Assembly: GCA_937924555.1 (NCBI GenBank)
Contig: CALDSN010000052.1
Coordinates: 1 to 54,809 of the forward strand
Length of the DNA stretch: 54,809 nt
Source of the DNA: an uncultured bacterium
GTDB taxonomy: Bacteria > Cloacimonadota > Cloacimonadia > Cloacimonadales > Cloacimonadaceae
Reading direction: 5' to 3'
In this document: positions 19,123 through 26,616 of the stretch, one piece after another
Position numbering within the stretch: the first letter of the stretch is position 1
Layout of the letters: every line of letters starts with the position of its first letter
Program-made: the position numbers and the translations under genes
Notes under the pieces: model-generated
What the model was told of the DNA's origin: nothing
The model's input: only the letters and a program-made list of their open reading frames with translations
The model's database searches: none

Positions 19123-19240
19123 ATTAATCAAATGACTCCACCCTATCAGTCAACCGGGAGCTTGATGGCTCAATACTGACAGCCCCAAGCCACGCTTCGT
19201 TTAACGTTTAACTACTAATTCTTAACTTAAAAGCTTGCTT

Positions 19241-19299
19241 TGGCTCAAAATGTGCATATGTTATCAGCATAACTTTTGGGCTTGCGCCCTAAGCATAAG
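19241..19299 (+). other. Hairpin-containing block shared with 10955-11069
   Basis: Contains TGGCTCAAAA (19241-19250), ATGTGCA, ATCAGCATAAC (19263-19273), a GGGC-TTGC-GCCC hairpin and then GCATAAG (19293-19299), in the same order as at 10955-11069. The hairpin sequences differ while the flanking blocks are kept, which suggests conserved structure. Function unknown. Confidence 0.4.
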
Positions 19300-19381
19300 A
19301 ATAGGATCGTGAAAACGCGTGCATGTGGAAATATCTCCATAGGTGTTTGTTCGATTTCTGGAAAAGTATTGTATTTCTTAC

Positions 19382-19410
19382 TTGACAGGATTCTGATCAT
19401 TCGCATCATG
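19382..19410 (+). promoter_or_regulatory. Candidate promoter of the secreted-protein pair
   Basis: TTGACA (19382-19387), 17 nt, then ATCATG (19405-19410), about 220 nt upstream of the start at 19633. The leader between contains TAATGTGCGATGA (19447-19459), in opposite orientation to the copies before the adhesin genes, and a GGTGC-TTCG-GCACC tetraloop hairpin near 19550. Confidence 0.4.
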
Positions 19411-19632
19411 GGAAATGTTCATAAAGTAACTAATGTATAAAGTGTGTAATGTGCGATGAAACAGTTTCTTAACTTTTCGAAATCAAGCCCCGGCGATTGC
19501 CCAATAGGCTGCCGGATCAGATCTAAAAACGTTGTTCTTTTGCTCCCCAGGGTGCTTCGGCACCATAGTGAGCCAAGGGATACAAAATTAGTATCTTAAA
19601 AGAATTGTATCATTTCCTTTAGGAGGAATGTT

Positions 19633-20289
19633 ATGAAGAAATTTATATTACCGCTCCTGCTTCTTCTTGCCGTAGGCATGCTTGCAGCGGTTGAATCAGA
19701 CCCGTCCGCAGTAGTCGGATACGTGAAGTATGACATCGTGTCAGGCAACTCAATGGTAGCTTTGCCAATGGACACAAGCCTAGCACTTGCAGGCGATGTT
19801 GGAGCATTAGTTGGAGCAACCACAGTAAGCTACTGGGATAATGACGCCCAAGCTTTCGTTGCCGCAGAATACATTGACTGGATGGGAGACTGGGACAACA
19901 ACTTTGCAGTCACCAACGGAATGGCTTTGCTAGTTTACTCAGATGCTCCTACTGCTGATTTCTATAGCATAGGTGCTCTGCCTATTGCCAATCCTACATA
20001 TCCCATTGTTGCCGGCAATAGCATGCTTATGATCCCTCTTGATCGCAGCGATCTCGCATTTGCTGGTATGGTTGGAACAGAAGCTGGTGCCACAACAGTT
20101 AGTTATTGGGACACAGATGCACAGGCATTTGTGGCTTCCGAATACATTGACTGGATGGGAGATTGGGATAACAACTTCGCTACAACCATTGGTAATCCCT
20201 TAATGGTTTATTCTGCTGAAGGCGGAGTTACATTCCCTGCACCTCCTGCAAGAACCAGTAACACATCTAGACATAAGTACAATAAATAA
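19633..20289 (+). CDS. Secreted protein with two near-identical repeats (218 aa)
   Basis: Begins with a signal peptide (MKKFILPLLLLLAVGMLAA) after a strong AGGAGG site. The mature part is two tandem repeats of about 80 residues, each containing GATTVSYWD, DAQAFVA and EYIDWMGDWDNNFA almost unchanged. The two copies use different synonymous codons, so the protein sequence rather than the DNA is conserved. The C-terminus is short, polar and basic, without a YPNPF-type sorting domain. It lies 11 nt upstream of the sorting-domain protein and is presumably in one operon with it. The family is not recognised; a surface or extracellular structural role is plausible. Confidence 0.85.
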   Translation: MKKFILPLLLLLAVGMLAAVESDPSAVVGYVKYDIVSGNSMVALPMDTSLALAGDVGALVGATTVSYWDNDAQAFVAAEYIDWMGDWDNNFAVTNGMALLVYSDAPTADFYSIGALPIANPTYPIVAGNSMLMIPLDRSDLAFAGMVGTEAGATTVSYWDTDAQAFVASEYIDWMGDWDNNFATTIGNPLMVYSAEGGVTFPAPPARTSNTSRHKYNK

Positions 20290-20300
20290 GGAGATCAATA

Positions 20301-21983
20301 ATGAAGAAATTCATATTGCTAACAGGATTAATCCTGATCTTTGCAGTAAGCTTGTTTGCTCAAGCTCCATCGAAAACACTAACCCAAGAGATTAAGTTGA
20401 CAGTTGGTCAAGCTGGATCTATTTTTGACTATGTTACAGCTGCTTCTCCTGCTCATACTGCGAATTATTTCTTGAGTGTATACAGCCCCAATCAAGGGCT
20501 TACTCGCTCAACACTTACCCATCCTGCTTCTATCATACGCGTATGCAAGACTGGAACAGGTGCAAATGTGAAGGCGGTGGCTTCGATTAATCAATCCTCA
20601 TTTCCTTCTGCTTGGGCAACTGGTGAAGTTCTTGTTTTAACTCTTACCTACATACCTACAGGTGAAACTTTAACACGTAATGTTACAGTGCCTTCCGGTG
20701 GTAGCTGGAGTCAGATCAATGAAAATGCATGGGTTGGCGTACCGCCTTTTCCAGTAGCTCCATCAGACACCTGGAACTACAACCTCAGCTTCAACGTTCC
20801 TGCTGGTGCTTACACCATCAATGGCGTGGGTGCACCTTACCTGTTCACCGATGCTGATGGCTTAGAGCCCAATACTCTTATTGGTAACTACACCATTTCT
20901 GCAGCTCCTGCCGGATTCCATTGGGTGGAAAACCCCATCGCAGTGGCAGCCGGGGATTTCATCCTTGCCGGAAAAGCAGATTACATCTACAATGCCAGCA
21001 AAACATTTGTACTTGAAGCAGATCCTGTAACGGATATTCCCCTTGATCCATCAGGTACTATCCCTGCACCTGTAGGTGTTGTGATTGTTCCCATAGATCC
21101 TGCTACTGACAATGTTCCTGCCGAAATTTTTGGCATTGACATATTACTAGCAGCTCACAGATACATGATTACCTTCACAGGTATTCATGATGTAGTTGTC
21201 TATAAACCAGCAGAATATCTCAACGAATGGTGGACGTGGATTGTTGTGGGTGGCGTCGTAGTACCTGCTATACCGAATCCTCTTGGTGCTGCAGTGCCGT
21301 CCTACACATTCCCTAATGTTAACTTTGATGCCAAAGGTGACGTGAAGGTTTACATAAATGATAACGAAGTGCTTCCCGTAGAGTTCAGCAGCTTTGCCGC
21401 AACTCTTACTGCCCAGAACTTCGTGAAGCTTACTTGGGTTACCGAGACTGAAACCGGTGTTTCCGGTTACAACGTGTATCGCAGCGAAAGTGCCGATCAG
21501 GCTTCTGCCGTCAAGATCAATGGCACCCTTATCGATGCTACCAACACCAGCTCCACCAGCACCTACAACCATGTTGACAATGCCGTCAGCCCGGAAACCA
21601 CATACAGCTACTGGTTAGAAGTTGTGGAAATGGACGGAACCACTTCCTTCCATGGTCCCACCACTGTTTATGTGGAAACCCCTGCCAGCATCGTTCCCAG
21701 CTTGGTTACCACCATGGGCAATGCCTATCCCAACCCCTTCAAAGCCAACACCAGCACCAATATTGCTTATGAAGTGAAAGCCGGCGAAACCGGAACCATC
21801 ACTATCTATAACATCATTGGTCAGGTCGTGAAGACTGTTCCTGTAAAGGAAACCACAGCTCCCGCCACCTTCACCTGGAATGGCAGAGACAGCAAGGGCA
21901 ACGTTTGCGCAAGCGGTATCTACTTCTACAAGATGAGCACCCCTTCCAAGAACGTTACCAAGAAGATGGTTATTGTTAACTAA
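20301..21983 (+). CDS. Secreted protein with type-IX-like C-terminal sorting domain (560 aa)
   Basis: Signal peptide at residues 1-20 (FAVSLFA/QA). The N-terminal two thirds is a beta-rich region I cannot assign, with several aromatic-rich loops. From about residue 355 comes LPVEFSSFAATLTAQNFVKL and a fibronectin-III-like module (SGYNVYRSE), a pairing typical of FCB-group secreted proteins. The last 85 residues form a sorting domain: NAYPNPFKANTSTNIAYEV, ITIYNIIGQVVKT, WNGRDSKGNVCASGIYFYKM and a basic tail ending MVIVN. In Bacteroidota such a domain directs type IX secretion and surface attachment; Cloacimonadota carry similar domains. No type IX machinery gene is in this window. Confidence 0.9.
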   Translation: MKKFILLTGLILIFAVSLFAQAPSKTLTQEIKLTVGQAGSIFDYVTAASPAHTANYFLSVYSPNQGLTRSTLTHPASIIRVCKTGTGANVKAVASINQSSFPSAWATGEVLVLTLTYIPTGETLTRNVTVPSGGSWSQINENAWVGVPPFPVAPSDTWNYNLSFNVPAGAYTINGVGAPYLFTDADGLEPNTLIGNYTISAAPAGFHWVENPIAVAAGDFILAGKADYIYNASKTFVLEADPVTDIPLDPSGTIPAPVGVVIVPIDPATDNVPAEIFGIDILLAAHRYMITFTGIHDVVVYKPAEYLNEWWTWIVVGGVVVPAIPNPLGAAVPSYTFPNVNFDAKGDVKVYINDNEVLPVEFSSFAATLTAQNFVKLTWVTETETGVSGYNVYRSESADQASAVKINGTLIDATNTSSTSTYNHVDNAVSPETTYSYWLEVVEMDGTTSFHGPTTVYVETPASIVPSLVTTMGNAYPNPFKANTSTNIAYEVKAGETGTITIYNIIGQVVKTVPVKETTAPATFTWNGRDSKGNVCASGIYFYKMSTPSKNVTKKMVIVN

Positions 21984-22015
21984 GCCCTTGGCTTAAAGAA
22001 CAACCCATAGATATG

Positions 22016-22043
22016 AAAGCCCCGCAGGAAACTGTGGGGCTTT
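22016..22043 (+). terminator. Hairpin terminator after the secreted-protein pair
   Basis: AAAGCCCC pairs with GGGGCTTT around an inner CAG/CTG stem, 33 nt after the stop codon at 21983. The T tract is weak (TTTCTGT). The remaining 22044-22264 contains no gene; a duplicated AAATCTGTCACC lies near 22140-22170. Confidence 0.7.
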
Positions 22044-22264
22044 CTGTATGTTGAGAAGTCGAGGGGTCGGGAGGTTGAGAGCTTTGTCTCTGCGGAGCAT
22101 TATCCACCTGTTAAGCTGCTAAACTCTAACTTTATTCCAAATCTGTCACCAAAACTGAAATCTGTCACCCGCTATATGGTATAGGGAGCAAGATACATTA
22201 AGACCGGGTGATTGTACTGGATGCCTTGTAATGTATAAAGACTAATGGCAGGCACGTAAATACA

Positions 22265-22293
22265 TTGACAAAAATTGCAGTTTACAGACCTTG
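22265..22293 (+). promoter_or_regulatory. Candidate promoter of the wecA-like operon
   Basis: TTGACA (22265-22270), 17 nt, then ACCTTG (22288-22293), 26 nt before the start codon at 22320. It follows the window's TTGACA-N17-NNNNTG pattern but has no TATAAT-like box. Confidence 0.45.
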
Positions 22294-22319
22294 TACGATA
22301 CAGAAAAAGTGGAGTAACT

Positions 22320-23414
22320 ATGGATAACAGGATTTATGAATACGTTAGTGTGTTCATCATGGCATGGCTGTTTGTTTATGGCTTGACGCCTTTTATAATC
22401 CGCATGGCAAATGCCTTGAACTTTGTAGATAAGCCGGAAGCCCGTAAGATACACTTGAAGACGGTGCCCCTTTTGGGCGGACTAAGTGTGGCATTGGGCT
22501 TTATCCTGCTTTGCATATATGATGTATTGATCTCTCCCGGGAGGTATTTTGATCGTCCCATGCTTGGCTATCTTGCCGGCACGATAACCATCGTGATGAT
22601 AGGCTTGATAGATGACCGGCGGGGGATGAAACCTCTGGTCAAGATGTTCGGTCAGTTTGCCGTAAGCTTGATGTTCATCCTCAGTAATTTTGGTTTGGGA
22701 GAGCTGAAGCTGATGTTTGGCAGCATCTATGTATCCTTGCCCTTAATGGTGCTGTGGATGGTGGGCTTGATGAATGCGCTAAACTTTCTGGATAACATGG
22801 ATGGGATAATCAGCGGGATGGCAGGTATATTGGGGCTGGGCTTCTTTGCTTTTGCTTTAACCAATGCCACCCAGGCAAATCAGGATGCCATGGCGTTGAT
22901 GGCTTTGATTTCATTAAGTTTCTCCGGTTCGGCATTTGGATTTTTGCCCTATAACTTCAATCCGGCTCGGATCTTTTTAGGTGATGCCGGGAGCATGTTT
23001 ATTGGCTATTTTCTTTCTTCCATGGGTATTCTGATGGCGCAACATGCGGGTAACAGGTATAACGACAAGTTCTTCTATCTGCTTCCCGTGTTATTATTGT
23101 CCTATGCCATATTCGATATATCCTTGGTGAGTTTTACCCGAAAGCGTGATGGCAGACATGTGATGCAGGGTGGTAAAGACCACAGTACCCACCGGATAAA
23201 TACGGTACTGGGGTCAATCAAAGTGACCGCTGCCATCATCTACACGATTAATGTGCTGATAGTGCTTACCTCAATTATCATATTCCGTATCGGGAATCGC
23301 CAGTTATTAGTGATCTCAACTGCGATTTTCGCTGCCTTTTTTCTGTTCTTTGGCAGAAAGCTGGATCAAGTTCCGATAGTGGTTCCGGCAAACCAGTTAA
23401 AAAACAAGGGGTGA
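22320..23414 (+). CDS. wecA: WecA/TagO-like undecaprenyl-phosphate sugar-1-phosphate transferase
   Basis: At 364 residues it is a polytopic membrane enzyme. Family motifs are present in order: DKPEARKIHLKTVPLLGGL, GLIDDRRGMKPL, the Asp-rich MNALNFLDNMDG, FLGDAGSMFIGYFLSS and the cytoplasmic loop FTRKRDGRHVMQGGKDHSTH. The reaction transfers GlcNAc-1-phosphate (or a related sugar phosphate) from UDP-sugar to undecaprenyl phosphate, the first step for O-antigen or other surface glycans. A longer reading frame starts at 22275, but the ATG at 22320 has a GTGGAG site and lies just after a promoter-like pair. It opens an operon running to uvrD. MraY is less likely because of the HIS-rich cytoplasmic loop. 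Confidence 0.88.
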   Translation: MDNRIYEYVSVFIMAWLFVYGLTPFIIRMANALNFVDKPEARKIHLKTVPLLGGLSVALGFILLCIYDVLISPGRYFDRPMLGYLAGTITIVMIGLIDDRRGMKPLVKMFGQFAVSLMFILSNFGLGELKLMFGSIYVSLPLMVLWMVGLMNALNFLDNMDGIISGMAGILGLGFFAFALTNATQANQDAMALMALISLSFSGSAFGFLPYNFNPARIFLGDAGSMFIGYFLSSMGILMAQHAGNRYNDKFFYLLPVLLLSYAIFDISLVSFTRKRDGRHVMQGGKDHSTHRINTVLGSIKVTAAIIYTINVLIVLTSIIIFRIGNRQLLVISTAIFAAFFLFFGRKLDQVPIVVPANQLKNKG

Positions 23415-23416
23415 TT

Positions 23417-24154
23417 ATGGAAGCTGTAATCTTGGGTACCGGTTCTGGTCTTCCGCAGGTTGATAAAAACCTATCCGCTTTGCTTGTGGAGAATGAAGGA
23501 TCGTTAGTTCTGGCAGATTGCGGGGATGGCACCACCAAGCTGTTACAGCAAAGAGGGGTGGGTGCCGAAGATTTGGATGCGGTATTTATCACGCACTATC
23601 ACCCTGATCACGTTAGCGGACTTTTTATGTTGATTCAATGGCTTTATCTGGAGGGAAGGACAAAGCCGTTACCACTATTTCTGCCTGAACGACCAGCGGC
23701 ATTTGTAGAGATGTTGCAGCTTATGTACACCTTTCAACAGAAGTTTCCCTATAAACTGCAGGTTTTGGAGATGGCGCAAACAGAGCTGTATTATGATTGG
23801 ATATCGGCAGTACCAACAGATCATCTGCATGGTTATGCCCCAGTTATCAAAGAGCACAGCCTCAGTAATCAGATGCAATCATGGTCGATAAAGTTTAGCT
23901 CTGCCAATGGTGATCTCGTGTACAGTAGCGATCTGGGGACCACAGATTGTATTGCGGGTTTCATTAAAGGTGCTCACACGGTGATTGTTGATGCCGGGCA
24001 TCCGGTAGCAGAGCAGGTACTGAAGCTTAAGTATCTGGAAATTGGAAGAGTGATCCTAACCCATGGGATATCGCCAAGTTTGGCATTACAAAAGCATTTA
24101 TTGGAAGAGGCACCATTTGAGATTGCCCAAGAGAGCATCAGTTATTATGTTTAG
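23417..24154 (+). CDS. Metallo-beta-lactamase-fold hydrolase, RNase Z-like
   Basis: A 245-residue soluble protein beginning MEAVILGTGSGLPQ, with the metal-binding motif H60-x-H62-x-D64-H65 in ITHYHPDHVSGL. Further metal ligands are likely in YSSDLGTTD, VDAGH and ILTHG. The start GTGSG-P and the downstream arrangement resemble RNase Z or phosphorylcholine-type hydrolases, but it is short for RNase Z. ATG 23417 is preferred over GTG 23411, which overlaps the preceding stop, because AAGGGG is properly spaced from 23417. The substrate is unknown. Confidence 0.8.
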   Translation: MEAVILGTGSGLPQVDKNLSALLVENEGSLVLADCGDGTTKLLQQRGVGAEDLDAVFITHYHPDHVSGLFMLIQWLYLEGRTKPLPLFLPERPAAFVEMLQLMYTFQQKFPYKLQVLEMAQTELYYDWISAVPTDHLHGYAPVIKEHSLSNQMQSWSIKFSSANGDLVYSSDLGTTDCIAGFIKGAHTVIVDAGHPVAEQVLKLKYLEIGRVILTHGISPSLALQKHLLEEAPFEIAQESISYYV

Positions 24155-25556
24155 AAAACTAACCTTGTTTCTATACCTGATACCGGTTTTATTGCTATTC
24201 TCCGGTTGTGAGATAAACAAGCTGAAGAGTGCGGAAGAGCTGTTTAATGCCAAGAGATTTGCAGCAGCCATTGTGGAACTGGACGACTTGGTGGAAAGCG
24301 GTAACAATGGAGCAATCGTAACCAGAGCGGAACTACTGCGCTCCCAGAGCTATTTTGCCTTGGGAGAAGCAGCGGTAAGCAAATCGAACTGGGTGTTGGC
24401 TGAACGTTTTTACAAGCTTGCCAATTCCGAGGAAGCGAACCTCAAGTTGGGTGATTTGTATATGCAATTGGGGATGGATGCCTTTAAGAATGGCGATCCA
24501 GAGTTGGGGAAACAATACTTGGATTCCATCATCAGGGAAGCTCCTCTAAGTCCATTGGTGCCGGAGATATTATATCGGCGGATTGGCTATTTCATTGATG
24601 TTGTGAACAATCAGGATGCTGCATGGCAGGATTATATGAAGTTGTATGATAACTTCCCCAACAGCCCTTATGAAATCCAAGCACGTAATTATGTGACAAA
24701 GTTCATTCCCTCCAAGCTGGAGTATGCTAAAGTGCTGGCAAAACAAGAGTACTACACTGATGCCTTAAACCTGCTGTTTGAGCTATCCAAGTATCCCTTG
24801 GTGGATAATGATAAGCTAAACCTGCAGATATCTGAGGTTTACCAGAATCAGGCAGAGAAGTTCATCGAAGCTCAAGACTATGTGGAGGCAGATCGTTTGT
24901 TTCGCATAGCGATGCAATATTATCCTGCCAAGAAAGAGCAAATCACTCGCAGACTGGAGGCAATTACCTCACTATATGTTCGGCAAGGTAATAGCCTGCT
25001 GGAGGCAGGTGATTATGCAAATGCGCTGATTTACTACCGCAAGACTTTTGATATTATCCCCGATTATCAACCTGCTTTGGATGCTATTAACAAGCTTCTG
25101 ACAATCCAAGAGAACAAAAAGAAGGCTGCTGATCTTTATACAGAAGGGGAAAAGCTTGAAGCAGTAGGGAAGCATGGGGAAGCCGTTAGAGTATATAATA
25201 ATGCCTATAGCTTGGATGCAAAGCCGGAATACAAGCAGAAAGCAGCTCAGATGCAGAATTTGATTGATGCAAAGTCTAATCCCACGGCTTTTGCGCAAAA
25301 GATTATCGATGATTACCGAGGTGGCTTGCTGAATAGCAGGATTCGCAGCAAAAAGCTGGAACTGCTGAAGAAACACAAGGCTGCCGAAATCAGGGATAGC
25401 GGTTGGAAGATATTGCTTTCTACCGGGCAATTCAAATATGAAGCCCGGTACGACTTGCTAACCCCCACAGAAACATACCTCTATGTATGGCAGATAAACC
25501 TGCGGGATAAGAGCATTGTGCCCCTAAATAAGCTCTCGGAGGCATTGTTAAAATGA
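24147..25556 (+). CDS. TPR-repeat lipoprotein
   Basis: Starts MFRKLTLFLYLIPVLLLFSGC, a lipoprotein signal with lipobox LFSGC, and overlaps the preceding gene by 8 nt. The 469 residues contain a chain of TPR-like helical repeats (for example AEELFNAKRFAAAIVELDDL, QARNYVTKF, RLFRIAMQYYPAKKEQ, NALIYYRKTFDIIPDYQPAL). The last 70 residues form a distinct beta-rich tail (SGWKILLSTGQFKYEARYDL). Such lipoproteins usually act as periplasmic scaffolds in envelope assembly. It is followed with 4-nt overlap by a DUF5683 protein and then an FN3 lipoprotein, so the three may work together. Confidence 0.8.
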   Translation: MFRKLTLFLYLIPVLLLFSGCEINKLKSAEELFNAKRFAAAIVELDDLVESGNNGAIVTRAELLRSQSYFALGEAAVSKSNWVLAERFYKLANSEEANLKLGDLYMQLGMDAFKNGDPELGKQYLDSIIREAPLSPLVPEILYRRIGYFIDVVNNQDAAWQDYMKLYDNFPNSPYEIQARNYVTKFIPSKLEYAKVLAKQEYYTDALNLLFELSKYPLVDNDKLNLQISEVYQNQAEKFIEAQDYVEADRLFRIAMQYYPAKKEQITRRLEAITSLYVRQGNSLLEAGDYANALIYYRKTFDIIPDYQPALDAINKLLTIQENKKKAADLYTEGEKLEAVGKHGEAVRVYNNAYSLDAKPEYKQKAAQMQNLIDAKSNPTAFAQKIIDDYRGGLLNSRIRSKKLELLKKHKAAEIRDSGWKILLSTGQFKYEARYDLLTPTETYLYVWQINLRDKSIVPLNKLSEALLK

Positions 25557-26164
25557 ACATGAAGCTACAACTAATCCATCACCTGAAAACTGAACTGCTT
25601 CTATGCTTGCTGGTGTTCATGATGTTGCCTATGTTCTGCCAGACTTTCGATATACAGGCATTCTCTGATAGCACCAAGTATGGCTGGTTGAATTTCAAAG
25701 ACCGGGAGACATACCGAGATCAACTTGAGGCCCGGAAAAACTTGTTGCAGATATATGAACTGGAAGCAGTGCCGGTCAATGCCAATATAGTAAAATCTGC
25801 CCTGATCCCCGGATGGGGGCAATTTGCCAGCAAAGCACCCACTAAGGGTACATTGATTCTTAGTTCAGAATTGGTTCTGATAGGAACATCTTTGTATTTC
25901 TGGGATCGGGCGATGACCAATTACCGTTTATACAAGAATGCCACTCAAACGGAAGATATCCAGAAGTATTATAAAGAAGCACAAAGCCCACACCAGTATT
26001 CTCAGATAATGCTGGGCTTTGCCGGAATAGTGTGGATTTACAATGTGTTTGATGCCATCCAGACAACCCAGCAATATAACTCCAATCTATGGCTGGAGAT
26101 TATGGAAAGAAGCAAAAACAATCCGATTTCAGTTACTCCCGATGGGATTGAGGTGAGGTTCTGA
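25553..26164 (+). CDS. DUF5683-type membrane protein
   Basis: At 203 residues it has a signal or anchor segment (LLLCLLVFMMLPMFCQ), then the DUF5683 hallmark VKSALIPGWGQFASKAPTKG, a second hydrophobic segment (TLILSSELVLIGTSLYFW) and a third (IMLGFAGIVWIYNVFDAIQ). The family is frequent in FCB bacteria and of unknown function. It starts in the stop codon of the TPR lipoprotein (ATGA) and its own stop overlaps the next start by 1 nt, so translation is coupled. Confidence 0.8.
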   Translation: MNMKLQLIHHLKTELLLCLLVFMMLPMFCQTFDIQAFSDSTKYGWLNFKDRETYRDQLEARKNLLQIYELEAVPVNANIVKSALIPGWGQFASKAPTKGTLILSSELVLIGTSLYFWDRAMTNYRLYKNATQTEDIQKYYKEAQSPHQYSQIMLGFAGIVWIYNVFDAIQTTQQYNSNLWLEIMERSKNNPISVTPDGIEVRF

Positions 26165-26613
26165 TGCGCACAATTCGCTTATTCCCCAGATTATTACTCC
26201 TGCTCACGGTGGTTCTTGTAAGTGTTTTCTCTGCCTCCTGTGGTTTGAAGCGTAGTAATCCTCTTGATCCTCTTGGTAATTCTAACATTGTTGTCCCAGA
26301 TCCGGTGATGAACCCCACTGCCACTGCATCTGCGGCACATGCATCCGTAAAAAGTGTCACCTTGAGGTGGACGGCAAATAACCCTGACAATACGGATGGA
26401 TACTACATCTATAGAGGCCTGAATTACTACTCGGCATTTACTCTTGTTGGTACGGTGAGTAATGCTGAGAACACTACCTTTGTGCATACCGGTCCAACTG
26501 TCCAAGCCGGCTCACATTTTTACTGGTACAAGATCTCTGCATATAAGACTTACCCATCAGGTAATCTTGAGGGTAGCAGAACTGATGTTTCTCCGGTGAA
26601 TATTCCCGAATAG
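26164..26613 (+). CDS. Small fibronectin-III-like lipoprotein
   Basis: A 149-residue lipoprotein with lipobox FSASC (cysteine 26) after a hydrophobic signal. The mature part (about 45-149) fits one fibronectin-III-like domain: VTLRWTANNPDNTDGYYIYR and HFYWYKISAYKTYPSGNLEG. It is anchored in a membrane by lipid and may bind glycans or partner proteins. It lies between the DUF5683 gene and uvrD in the same tight operon. No closer function is evident. Confidence 0.78.
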   Translation: MRTIRLFPRLLLLLTVVLVSVFSASCGLKRSNPLDPLGNSNIVVPDPVMNPTATASAAHASVKSVTLRWTANNPDNTDGYYIYRGLNYYSAFTLVGTVSNAENTTFVHTGPTVQAGSHFYWYKISAYKTYPSGNLEGSRTDVSPVNIPE

Positions 26614-26616
26614 CAT

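Noticed and set aside
19431..22240. TAATGTATAAAG shared between 19431-19442 and 22229-22240
   Set aside because: Only 12 nt, AT-rich and at different positions relative to the candidate promoters; could be chance.
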